A stretch of DNA of 64,000 nucleotides from a virus: the IMG/VR virus record IMGVR_UViG_3300030004_000001, positions 1-64,000 of that record; one strand, 5' to 3'. This document shows, piece after piece, positions 32,400-39,857 of the stretch. The notes under the pieces are model-generated. The model was not told where the DNA came from. It searched no databases and was given only the letters and a program-made list of their open reading frames with translations. The stretch's first letter is position 1, and the number at the start of each line of letters is the position of its first letter. The translations under genes and the position numbers were made by a program.

Positions 32400-32471
32400 T
32401 TGACATTCGGTTGCACGTCTGCTAGACTTAAAAACATCAGCCCCATCGAGTTTGAATAAACGATGGGGCTG
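32400..32471 (+). promoter_or_regulatory. Strong sigma70 promoter with 5'-terminal hairpin
   Basis: TTGACA (32400-32405), 17-nt spacer ending TGC, TAGACT (32423-32428). CAGCCCCATCG (32438-32448) pairs with CGATGGGGCTG (32461-32471), an 11-bp hairpin starting within a few nt of the expected RNA 5' end. It may stabilise the RNR mRNA; it may also stop readthrough from upstream, though no U-run follows. Confidence 0.75.
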
Positions 32472-32507
32472 AAATAACTATACTCAAAAATAAGTTGGAG
32501 GATGTTA

Positions 32508-33548
32508 ATGTCTGAATTTTTCGTAAGAGATTTAGATCCAGAAATGGGTACCGCAGTAGCAAATCGCACCTATTTACGCCGAGGGGAAAACTGGGGAGAT
32601 TTGGCTAAGCGAGTTGCATTAGGTAACTCTTTACTAGACCCATCAGGAGAAAATGATAGATTGGATTTAGAAAAAGCTATTTGCAATGCATCATTTCTTA
32701 CTGCGGGTCGGCATCTTCAACATGGGGATGCAGACCAACCTAATCGAAACATAGAAGTTTTCACAAATTGTTCAACAGCTTGCACTTCTTTTATGGAATT
32801 TTTGTTACTTTTAAATGGTTCAGGTGTTGGACGTAATTATAGTGATGAATTTATGGTAACTGACTGGCGGAACATGCCGCATCTTTATTGCGTATTAAGT
32901 GCGGATCATCCTGATTTTGAAAGACAATATTTTAAAGATTATACTCCTAAAGTTAATGTAATTGCTTTAGAAGATGTTGAAGCTTATCCACAGAATCCAG
33001 ATCTATTTCATGAAGTAGAAGATAGCCGTGAAGGATGGGCTAAAGCTTTAGAAATTTTAGAAGTTGCTGCATTTGAAAAACATCCTCATGATCATTATGT
33101 TTTTGATTTTAGTAAAATTCGTAAATACGGATCACCTATTAAAGGTATGCAGAATAGACCTGCTTCAGGACCATTACCTTTAATTTACGCTTTTAAACAA
33201 GTTGCTAAAGTTAAATATAATCAAGGAATGATGCCATGGATGCAGACAATAGTTATAGATCATTATTTCTCAGAGGCAGTAGCGAACGGCGGAGCAAGAA
33301 GGTCTGCACGAATCGCAGTTAAATACTGGAGAGATAAAGAAATAATGAAATTTATTCATCTTAAGAGAGATAGACCAGAACTTTGGTCATCGAACGATTC
33401 TGTAGGAGTAGAAAATTTATTCTGGAAAGAAGCAAAAATTCTAGGATCAACTGCTAATAATCTTTACTTAGAAATTACCAAAAGTGTATTTCAAGATCTT
33501 ACTGGTGAACCAGGTCTTATCGCGCTTGATCAATTGACCATCAAATAA
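32508..33548 (+). CDS. Adenosylcobalamin-dependent (class II) ribonucleotide reductase, N-terminal part (346 aa)
   Basis: Reduces ribonucleotides to deoxyribonucleotides with a B12 radical. Visible class II features: VANRTYLRRGENW near the N-terminus, FLTAGRHLQHGD, FTNCSTACTSF (first redox Cys), LLLNGSGVGRNY, GGARRSARIA and GEPGLIALDQ. The protein stops ~35 residues before the catalytic NPCGE motif, which is in the next gene. ATG 32508 chosen by SD GGAGG; ATG 32502 lies too close. Strong own promoter. Confidence 0.85.
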   Translation: MSEFFVRDLDPEMGTAVANRTYLRRGENWGDLAKRVALGNSLLDPSGENDRLDLEKAICNASFLTAGRHLQHGDADQPNRNIEVFTNCSTACTSFMEFLLLLNGSGVGRNYSDEFMVTDWRNMPHLYCVLSADHPDFERQYFKDYTPKVNVIALEDVEAYPQNPDLFHEVEDSREGWAKALEILEVAAFEKHPHDHYVFDFSKIRKYGSPIKGMQNRPASGPLPLIYAFKQVAKVKYNQGMMPWMQTIVIDHYFSEAVANGGARRSARIAVKYWRDKEIMKFIHLKRDRPELWSSNDSVGVENLFWKEAKILGSTANNLYLEITKSVFQDLTGEPGLIALDQLTIK

Positions 33549-33562
33549 AAGGAATAATCAAT

Positions 33563-35008
33563 ATGATTGGATCTACTAAATATCAATTATCAGAAGGTGC
33601 AAAAAAGCTTCATGAATATACATCTAATATAATTAATAAATCCAAATATCCTCATATTACTAATCCATGCGTAACTAAAGATACTCAGATTACAACTACT
33701 GATGGAATTAAATTAGTTTCTGAATTAATTGGAATCCCATTTTCCGTGAAATTTAATGGTAAAATTTATCAATCATTAAAAGGATTCTGGTCAACAGGTA
33801 AAAGAGATATTTATAATATAACTACGAAAAATAAATCAATTAAAGCTACACCTAATCATAAATTTGGAACACATGGATATACTGGATTAGTTTGGAAAAG
33901 ATTAGATGCATTTAAGGTTGGTGACTTCATTGCAACTGATGGATTAGATGAAAAAATAGTTTCAATTACTAAATGTGATAGTGAGGAAGCTTTTGACTGT
34001 ACCATTGAAGATATTCATTGCTATGTTTCTAATGGATTCTTGAGCCATAATTGTGGTGAGATCACATTGAAATCTGATGGCGGCTATTGTGTCATAGGGG
34101 ATATCGTACCTTTTTTCTGTTCTACTTTAGATGAAGTTAAATCAACGGCAGAATTAGCTACTCGATTTTTAATTAGAACAAATCTTATGAGTGCAATTTA
34201 TTCTGATGAAGTAAAACGGACTAATCGTATCGGAATTGGAATGACATCAATTCACGAGTTTGCCTGGAAATTCTTTGGCTATGGTTTTCGTGATTTAATT
34301 GATGAGAATCTATCTCAACCATTCTGGAATTTTATTGACGAGCTACGGCAGACGGCAGAAAATGAAGCGGCCAGATACTCGCTGTCACTTAGTTTAAATA
34401 TCCCACATACCGTAACCACCTTGAAGCCGAGCGGATCTATAAGTAAGCTATATAATTTAACTGAGGCAGCTCACCTTCCCTATAAACGTTATTATTTACG
34501 ATGGGTTCAATTCCAAAAAGATGATCCTCTTTTAGAACAATATAAAAAAGATGGATATCCAGTAAGAGAATTAACTAGTATAGCTTCTACTAGTATTGTT
34601 GGATTTCCAACTCGTCCTCTTATTACTACTTTAGGAATGGGAGATAAATTAGTTACCGCTGCTGAAGCTACTCCAGAAGAACAGTATAAGTGGTTGATGT
34701 TATTAGAGAAATATTGGTTAGGAGAAGGAAAAAACAATCAGGTGAGCTATACTCTTTCCATACCTACTGATAAATTCACATTAGAAGACTTTAGGGAAAC
34801 GTATATTAAATATCAATCTCAAATTCGTTGTTGTACAGTATTACCAATTATTAGTGATGATACTCTTAAAACGTTATATGAATATCTTCCTAATGAGGAT
34901 ATATCTGAAGAAGAATTTATTGCTATTCAAAATCATATTCAGAAGAAACGGGATGTGGAATTTAGTATGGATGAGTTACAGTGTAGTTCTGGTGCATGTC
35001 CTCTCTGA
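33563..35008 (+). CDS. Class II ribonucleotide reductase, C-terminal part with intein (481 aa; 353 aa after splicing)
   Basis: Starts 14 nt after the N-terminal gene with SD AAAGGA. Residues 1-35 end in NP; the intein (36-163) follows; the extein resumes with CGEITLKSDGGYCVIGDI, so splicing rebuilds the active-site motif NPCGE and the second redox Cys (GGYC). Later class II landmarks: HTVTTLKPSGSISKL and the C-terminal redox pair CSSGAC. The protein cannot work until the intein is removed. Ends at a terminator. Confidence 0.88.
   Translation: MIGSTKYQLSEGAKKLHEYTSNIINKSKYPHITNPCVTKDTQITTTDGIKLVSELIGIPFSVKFNGKIYQSLKGFWSTGKRDIYNITTKNKSIKATPNHKFGTHGYTGLVWKRLDAFKVGDFIATDGLDEKIVSITKCDSEEAFDCTIEDIHCYVSNGFLSHNCGEITLKSDGGYCVIGDIVPFFCSTLDEVKSTAELATRFLIRTNLMSAIYSDEVKRTNRIGIGMTSIHEFAWKFFGYGFRDLIDENLSQPFWNFIDELRQTAENEAARYSLSLSLNIPHTVTTLKPSGSISKLYNLTEAAHLPYKRYYLRWVQFQKDDPLLEQYKKDGYPVRELTSIASTSIVGFPTRPLITTLGMGDKLVTAAEATPEEQYKWLMLLEKYWLGEGKNNQVSYTLSIPTDKFTLEDFRETYIKYQSQIRCCTVLPIISDDTLKTLYEYLPNEDISEEEFIAIQNHIQKKRDVEFSMDELQCSSGACPL
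33668..34051 (+). other. Mini-intein (128 aa) at the RNR catalytic cysteine
   Basis: N-terminal splice block begins CVTKDTQITTTDG (block A); TPNHKF (block B) carries the conserved T-x-x-H; the C-terminal blocks are DCTIEDIHCYVSNGFLSHN, ending in the usual HN before +1 Cys. No homing endonuclease domain, so it is a minimal intein. Confidence 0.93.
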
Positions 35009-35027
35009 ATAAGATAATAGATAAAAG

Positions 35028-35050
35028 AAAAGCCCCATTACTGGGGCTTT
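35028..35050. terminator. Bidirectional intrinsic terminator
   Basis: AAAGCCCC-ATTACT-GGGGCTTT between the convergent RNR and minus-strand genes. Confidence 0.88.
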
Positions 35051-35052
35051 AT

Positions 35053-35277
35053 TTATTTCTGGACTTTTACGAGATGATGGTCTGGATAATCAGGATCATA
35101 TCCGATTCCATCATAGTATTTAAATACAGCTTCTGCTTCTTGTTCGTATTCTTGTTGTACTTCTCCTTCATACTTTAACTGATCGGAGTCTAAGCATCCT
35201 GTTCTTTTATCCCGCTCCCAATTCTCCTTTGCTAAAAGAGCGATAGCTTCCTTTAATGGAAGAATAATCTCTTTCAT
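35053..35277 (-). CDS. Small acidic helical protein (74 aa)
   Basis: SD GGAG-AAGAAA precedes the ATG. Glu/Lys/Tyr-rich; a helical first half, then a DPDYPDHHLV tail. No motif recognised. Last gene of the short minus-strand operon that begins at 36178. Confidence 0.6.
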   Translation of the reverse strand: MKEIILPLKEAIALLAKENWERDKRTGCLDSDQLKYEGEVQQEYEQEAEAVFKYYDGIGYDPDYPDHHLVKVQK

Positions 35278-35296
35278 TTTCTTCTCCTATGAGAAA

Positions 35297-35836
35297 TTAA
35301 TCCCACAAACTCTGCCAATGACGAGCCAAAAGAATTTTAGCTCGAAATGCCTTCTTGTTTAGTGGAGCAGCCCATGCATCATAAAGTTCTTTATTGAATC
35401 TAGGAGTTTCAGTTTCTTTCATTTGAAAACAACCTTCATGATCAGGAGAAGGAATCCATTCAATAGGTTCTTTACTGAAGGTACCTTCAGGAACAGTGTC
35501 TTTGTCCCGCAGTTCTTGTGAAGCTTCCAATCCATCAATAATTTCTTGAAGGATAGAATCCCATTTTTCCATACTTAAACCATTAGGATATCCATTCGTG
35601 TATTTCTTAAGATTTCGAATCATTCCCAATATTACAGATTCGAGATAAGAATCCATATCCCAACGATCACAAGAGGCGTATCCTCTATAACCTCTTTGAC
35701 AAAAATACTTAATAGTTCTCCAGTAAGTATTGGGGTTAATCCAATGCCACCAGAAACGCCAAACTGGATGATGCCAATTAATGAAAGCCCTATAACCACT
35801 AGAGCGAAGTGGGTAAAAACCTAGAGAGTAGTGCAT
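35297..35836 (-). CDS. Hypothetical Trp-rich phage protein (179 aa)
   Basis: SD AAGGA before the ATG. N-terminal 55 residues are very rich in Trp/Tyr/Arg (WHHPVWRFWWHWINPNTYW), the rest is helical with an acidic middle. The phrase GYASCDRWDMDSYLESVI is typical of an uncharacterised phage protein family I have seen without a known role. No membrane prediction is convincing despite the aromatics. Confidence 0.65.
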   Translation of the reverse strand: MHYSLGFYPLRSSGYRAFINWHHPVWRFWWHWINPNTYWRTIKYFCQRGYRGYASCDRWDMDSYLESVILGMIRNLKKYTNGYPNGLSMEKWDSILQEIIDGLEASQELRDKDTVPEGTFSKEPIEWIPSPDHEGCFQMKETETPRFNKELYDAWAAPLNKKAFRAKILLARHWQSLWD

Positions 35837-35977
35837 TTAAAATTCCTTATGAAGATGAATTCTTGTTTTGAGAAGATTTTTCAAACCAATTTTAAAAGAA
35901 TTATATTTGAAATGACAAATCCAATCCTGCCAATTATAGTTATATTGGCCACAACCACACTTGAAACGAATAAACAT
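35837..35977 (-). CDS. Tiny CxC protein (46 aa)
   Basis: SD GAGGAG is 6 bases before the ATG. Sequence MFIRFKCGCGQYNYNWQDW, then a Cys-His pair and a Lys/His-rich tail: a small zinc-ribbon-like protein. Its stop is adjacent to the next ATG. Confidence 0.65.
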   Translation of the reverse strand: MFIRFKCGCGQYNYNWQDWICHFKYNSFKIGLKNLLKTRIHLHKEF

Positions 35978-35986
35978 TTCATCTCC

Positions 35987-36178
35987 TCAAATTGTAGCAT
36001 GTTTGAAAAGAAACTTTCTATCCGCATCGGTCATCCGAAAATGAATTTTCTTTGTCATTTCGAATGCATGATCCAAAATGATCTTTCTATCCAAAGAACC
36101 GTAATGCTTTTTGCAAAAATTCATTGCACCGATAAAGTCAGGTAGATATACCTGTCCGCGATAAATGTCATTTGACAT
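35987..36178 (-). CDS. Small basic protein (63 aa)
   Basis: SD GGAGG is 8 bases before the ATG and is part of the promoter block just upstream. Sequence MSNDIYRGQVYLPDF, then helical with several Lys/His/Arg. First gene of its operon. Unknown function. Confidence 0.65.
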   Translation of the reverse strand: MSNDIYRGQVYLPDFIGAMNFCKKHYGSLDRKIILDHAFEMTKKIHFRMTDADRKFLFKHATI

Positions 36179-36185
36179 ATATTAC

Positions 36186-36204
36186 CTCCATATATATTAT
36201 AACA
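36186..36204 (-). promoter_or_regulatory. Extended -10 promoter block (copy 3)
   Basis: Minus strand TGTTATAATATATATGGAG, identical to copy 2, with TTTT before it; its GGAGG doubles as the SD of the gene at 36178. Confidence 0.68.
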
Positions 36205-36284
36205 AAATAACATCAATTATTGCATATTCAAAAAATGTGTCACACGTAACTTTCCTGTTACCACTATCTTGACGTAAACATTCG

Positions 36285-36293
36285 TGCTACAAT
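36285..36293 (+). promoter_or_regulatory. Extended -10 promoter of the phosphoesterase gene
   Basis: TGC-TACAAT; no good -35 at 17 nt. Divergent from copy 3. Confidence 0.5.
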
Positions 36294-36315
36294 ACTTATG
36301 ATCGTAGGAGAACCA

Positions 36316-37410
36316 ATGGTAATTAAGAGTAAAATTAAAGATCCAGAATTAGCTAATCGTGATGAGAAAATACGTCTACTTAATCTTGATCTTAAGAAGC
36401 TACAGCGCGAAGCAGTAAATGATAGAACTATAAGATCTGAAATATTTAAATTATCTAATGTAAAATATAAAACTCCAAAATGGCTCAATGATAAAAAGGA
36501 AATTAATAGGAACTCATCACCAGGGGTTCCTATTTTAATATTATCTGATTGGCATGGTGGTGAGGTTGTCAATCCTAAAGAAATCTATAATGTCAATAAA
36601 TATAATTTAGAAATAATGGAAAAACGTGCTAAGACCTTAATTGAAACTACAGTTAACCTTTTAAAATATAGTAACTCACTAGCACCAATCTACCCTGGAA
36701 TAGTAGTTCCAATTTTAGGTGATATGATTAGTGGAGATATTCACGAAGAACTTCGAGAAAGTAATGAACTTCCCAGTATTCCAACCGTAGTATACATGTC
36801 AAATATTTTAATAAAATGTTTAGATATTTTAATCAAAGAGTTTAATTATGTATTCGTGCCATGCGTTACGGGAAACCATGGACGTAATACATTGAAAATG
36901 CGTGCCAAACAACGTGCATATACTAGTTACGATTGGCTTCTTTATCAAATGTTAGAAAGTCATTATTCTCTAAAATATAAAGATACAGAATCTCCAATTC
37001 AGTTTATGATTCCTCTTTCTCCAGATCAATCATTTAAAGTATATAATACAAAATTTCTTATTACTCATGGGGATACATTAGGTAAGGGTGGTGATGGGAT
37101 CATCGGTGCTATGGGACCTATTATAAGGGGAGACCAAAAAACTAGAGCCCGCAATTTACAAATTGGTATACCTTATGATATTATGTTATTGGGGCATTAT
37201 CATCAATTAGTTTGGCATTCTAGATTTATTTCAAATGGATCACTTGTAGGATATAATTGTTATGCTTCAAATGTTTTACGTGCTCCATTTGAACCTCCTA
37301 AGCAGGCATTATTTATTGTCCATCCGGATCATAATGTCACAATGAAAATGGATGTATTAGTAGAACATGAAATAAAAAAGAAGACAGAATGGGTTTCCAT
37401 AGCTAAATAA
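36316..37410 (+). CDS. Calcineurin-like metallophosphoesterase with N-terminal helix (364 aa)
   Basis: Metal-binding blocks in order: LSDWHGGE (~76-83), LGDMISGD (~134-141), TGNHGR (~190-195), THGDTLGKG (~251-259), LGHYHQ (~292-297). A ~60-residue charged helix precedes the domain. SD AGGAG favours ATG 36316 over 36298. It stands alone with its own promoter and terminator. Could act on DNA ends with the Rad50-like ATPase at 57611 as an Mre11/SbcD-like nuclease, or on other phosphoesters; the variant DWH in place of DxH is noted. Confidence 0.8.
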   Translation: MVIKSKIKDPELANRDEKIRLLNLDLKKLQREAVNDRTIRSEIFKLSNVKYKTPKWLNDKKEINRNSSPGVPILILSDWHGGEVVNPKEIYNVNKYNLEIMEKRAKTLIETTVNLLKYSNSLAPIYPGIVVPILGDMISGDIHEELRESNELPSIPTVVYMSNILIKCLDILIKEFNYVFVPCVTGNHGRNTLKMRAKQRAYTSYDWLLYQMLESHYSLKYKDTESPIQFMIPLSPDQSFKVYNTKFLITHGDTLGKGGDGIIGAMGPIIRGDQKTRARNLQIGIPYDIMLLGHYHQLVWHSRFISNGSLVGYNCYASNVLRAPFEPPKQALFIVHPDHNVTMKMDVLVEHEIKKKTEWVSIAK

Positions 37411-37413
37411 AAA

Positions 37414-37436
37414 TTGCCCCTTAATGGGGCATTTTT
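37414..37436. terminator. Intrinsic terminator
   Basis: TTGCCCC-TTAAT-GGGGCA followed by TTTTT; between convergent genes. Confidence 0.85.
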
Positions 37437-37437
37437 A

Positions 37438-37680
37438 TTATTCCTGAGTAAAGATAACTTTATAGTTCTTAGGAAGAATTTCCCAGTATTCACTATCAGT
37501 TACATTTATCCAATCAGTACTAAATTTACCAACTTCCCAAGTCTCATCTTCATCAGACAAAACAAGACCAGCATTCATATTTGTAAACAATACAATATTT
37601 CCATGCTTCTTAAGACGAGCTAAAAGAGGAAACTTAATAGGTTCAACTTGAATATCATTATTTTTAAATTCAATCTTCAT
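37438..37680 (-). CDS. Hypothetical protein (80 aa)
   Basis: ATG 37680 (MKIEFKNNDIQVEP) chosen by SD GAGGAG upstream rather than the TTG at 37704. Beta-rich: KHGNIVLFTNMNAGLVLSDE, WINVTDSEYWEIL. This resembles small conserved phage proteins of unknown role. Overlaps the preceding small frame by 11 nt. Confidence 0.6.
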   Translation of the reverse strand: MKIEFKNNDIQVEPIKFPLLARLKKHGNIVLFTNMNAGLVLSDEDETWEVGKFSTDWINVTDSEYWEILPKNYKVIFTQE

Positions 37681-37777
37681 TTTTAGGCTTCTCCTCAGAT
37701 TCAAGAATATGTTCAGCGGTTTTTACGATAATTTCAGCCCATCTTTTAATTTCAGTTACTATTTCAGGAAAGTCCAT
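37670..37777 (-). CDS. Possible tiny acidic protein (35 aa)
   Basis: ATG 37777 just past the stop of the upstream gene; helical, acidic (MDFPEIVTEIKRW..., ending EKPKNED). Fills a gap in a tightly packed operon and carries the SD of the next gene. Confidence 0.45.
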   Translation of the reverse strand: MDFPEIVTEIKRWAEIIVKTAEHILESEEKPKNED

Positions 37778-37778
37778 A

Positions 37779-38084
37779 TTACCATCCTTGAACATAAATC
37801 ATGGTAAGTTCGTCTTTATCTTCCATAAATTCTTCTAGAAGATTAAGTAAACTTTTTTCGAAATTACGTTCTTCATCAAGTTCTGATCTACTTTTAAGGC
37901 ATTGTATAATATTCTTTAAATAAATAAGACTATATTCCATACCTGCTGTACAATTATCTAAATCATCGCATATAATTTCATCACATAAATATTTAAAATA
38001 TTCATCTCCTATTTCGTAAGATGAAGCAAGTTCTCCACATAAATCTTCTAAACTATAAACTTCAAAATTAACTGGTTGTAACAT
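37779..38084 (-). CDS. Hypothetical acidic helical protein (101 aa)
   Basis: Start set at ATG 38084 (MLQPVNFEVY) because SD GGAG lies 10 bases upstream; earlier ATGs lie deep inside the Cys-rich gene. Acidic (ELDEERNFEKSLLNLLEEF) and helical; no motif. Overlaps the upstream gene by 17 nt. Confidence 0.55.
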   Translation of the reverse strand: MLQPVNFEVYSLEDLCGELASSYEIGDEYFKYLCDEIICDDLDNCTAGMEYSLIYLKNIIQCLKSRSELDEERNFEKSLLNLLEEFMEDKDELTMIYVQGW

Positions 38085-38814
38085 CTGCGCATTTCTCCGA
38101 ACAACAGTTCTCATCATTCTTACCATAAACTACTTCATTTTCATTTACCTTTTTTCCACAAATTTCACAATCAACTCCAGCCTCTTTATAACAAGATGGG
38201 CAAAGCCATTGATTTTCAAATTCTTGTAATTCTGTATTTCTATAGTCTTCTTCACAACTTTCGCAATGGCTAATTATATTATTCATACAAGTTTCACAAA
38301 ATACTTTATCCATATTTTGAATATAGAAAGTTTCATCTTCATGAAATAATCCACCGCATTCATCACATTCTTGATATTTATTAAAACAAGTTTGACACAT
38401 TAACTTTCCATCAATTCTGGCCCAATCAGATTCTAATTTTATATAAGATTCAATATCTGAAGATTCATTTAAACAATAAAATCCTAAATCACCATAGATA
38501 ATCTTTTCTTTTCCAGAATAATAAATTTTATTTACATCAATGGAATATTTTTCACCGCATTCTTCACAATGACAAATTTCTACATAATCTGTTTCTGGGC
38601 CGTAAGATTTATTTGATTCAATAATAATATTACCTTCTAAGGAAGTTTCATTGTCCATATGTTCCATAATGGACAATTCATTTTTCTTCTCGCCTAAGCA
38701 AGCAGGGCAACCGATTCCCTGCTTGATTGAGTCGGCTTCCCAAGCTGCTACGTCGCCATGGTTTAATCCATATACATCCCATGGTTCACCACACTTGATA
38801 CATTTAATATCCAT
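38068..38814 (-). CDS. Multi-CxxC zinc protein (248 aa)
   Basis: About ten zinc-knuckle pairs spread over the whole length: CIKC, CPAC, CEEC, CQTC, CDEC, CETC, CESC, CPSC, CEIC and a final CCSEKC. The first 45 residues (KCIKCGEPWDVYGLNHGD...) form a module common in phage proteins. The later part reads like a series of LIM/treble-clef fingers, unusual in phage. Likely a scaffold or nucleic-acid contact protein; not a known enzyme. TAATG coupling upstream. Confidence 0.7.
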   Translation of the reverse strand: MDIKCIKCGEPWDVYGLNHGDVAAWEADSIKQGIGCPACLGEKKNELSIMEHMDNETSLEGNIIIESNKSYGPETDYVEICHCEECGEKYSIDVNKIYYSGKEKIIYGDLGFYCLNESSDIESYIKLESDWARIDGKLMCQTCFNKYQECDECGGLFHEDETFYIQNMDKVFCETCMNNIISHCESCEEDYRNTELQEFENQWLCPSCYKEAGVDCEICGKKVNENEVVYGKNDENCCSEKCADVTTS

Positions 38815-39284
38815 TAGTCATATTCCATAAAAAGATCAGAAACAACAATCTTCATATTTTTAGTTTGCATGAAACAATGAGGACCAAAATCAAGTTTAAA
38901 TCTAATCTTACTAAAATAATCAAATGTTAAAATTTCTTGTACAATTCTATCTTTAATCCAAACTTTTTCATTGATAGCATTTTTAATAATTTCCAATCGC
39001 GTAATCTTTTTAACATCAACTATAGGATACAATTCTTCACGTCTAATAATATAAATTTTATTAATCACATCTTCTACGAGATCATAAATCTTTGGAATAT
39101 GTTGATATTTACCATTTTCTAACGCATGTTTATAATATAAATATTTAGGATATTCTTTAGTTACTACAATTACCTTATTGTTATTACAATCATATATTCG
39201 TGTCTTAGGACTTTCGTAGATACATCCATAATCGCAATCAAGACTGTTTGTTAGATTCTGTAAAATACCGTTCTTGAGCTTCAT
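38814..39284 (-). CDS. Hypothetical protein (156 aa)
   Basis: Overlaps the preceding gene by 47 nt if the ATG at 39284 is right; a later non-ATG start is possible. Lys/Ile/Tyr-rich; a middle part (YPKYLYYKHALENGKYQHI, IPKIYDLVED) looks like a small kinase-like beta/alpha segment, but no catalytic residues are visible. Unknown function. Confidence 0.5.
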   Translation of the reverse strand: MKLKNGILQNLTNSLDCDYGCIYESPKTRIYDCNNNKVIVVTKEYPKYLYYKHALENGKYQHIPKIYDLVEDVINKIYIIRREELYPIVDVKKITRLEIIKNAINEKVWIKDRIVQEILTFDYFSKIRFKLDFGPHCFMQTKNMKIVVSDLFMEYD

Positions 39285-39855
39285 GAATTTCTTCCTTAAT
39301 AGTTTCTACTAGTTGATCATATTCCCAAAAATAATCTGTAGATGCATCAAGTCTAACTTTAGGTTTAGATTCACAAGCCTCATAATAATGAAGAAGTTCT
39401 CGTAATGCCAAATATCCATCTTCGACAAAACTTTGCTGATCTTCAGGTGAATGTAATTTCCAATCCCATTCACCATAACCATCCATTCCTGCACCGATTT
39501 GAGATTTAAGATTATCAGATTCAAGTGTGAATTCTACATTATAATAATTATGATTAGTAATTTTTAAAGTAATTGAATCATCAAATAATCTACTTACTTC
39601 ATTATAAAAAAATGATTCAATTTCATCTAAAATATATTCGTAAACATCTTTTCCAGATTTAATATGTTTTTCAATAATGTCTCTAGCTATATCTTGACAT
39701 TCGTAACTATCATCACTTAATTCATCTTTAAAATAAAGCCATTCAGTTTGACCTTCATCATCCATTATAGCTTCATCTATTCGTTCAATTATATCTTTAT
39801 CAATATTAAATAATTGAATAAAATTTTCAAAGGATTCCTTGTAATTATAGATCAT
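39238..39855 (-). CDS. Hypothetical acidic protein (205 aa)
   Basis: Strongly acidic N-terminal half (DEAIMDDEGQTEWLYFKDEL) and a GAGMDGYGEWDWKLHSPEDQ segment in the middle. No motif recognised. Two bases separate it from the gene upstream. Acidic, DNA-mimic-like composition is worth noting but not evidence of function. Confidence 0.6.
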   Translation of the reverse strand: MIYNYKESFENFIQLFNIDKDIIERIDEAIMDDEGQTEWLYFKDELSDDSYECQDIARDIIEKHIKSGKDVYEYILDEIESFFYNEVSRLFDDSITLKITNHNYYNVEFTLESDNLKSQIGAGMDGYGEWDWKLHSPEDQQSFVEDGYLALRELLHYYEACESKPKVRLDASTDYFWEYDQLVETIKEEIHEAQERYFTESNKQS

Positions 39856-39857
39856 TA

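Noticed and set aside
33527-33563. Programmed -1 frameshift joining the two RNR genes
   Set aside because: No slippery heptamer; the second gene has its own SD and ATG.
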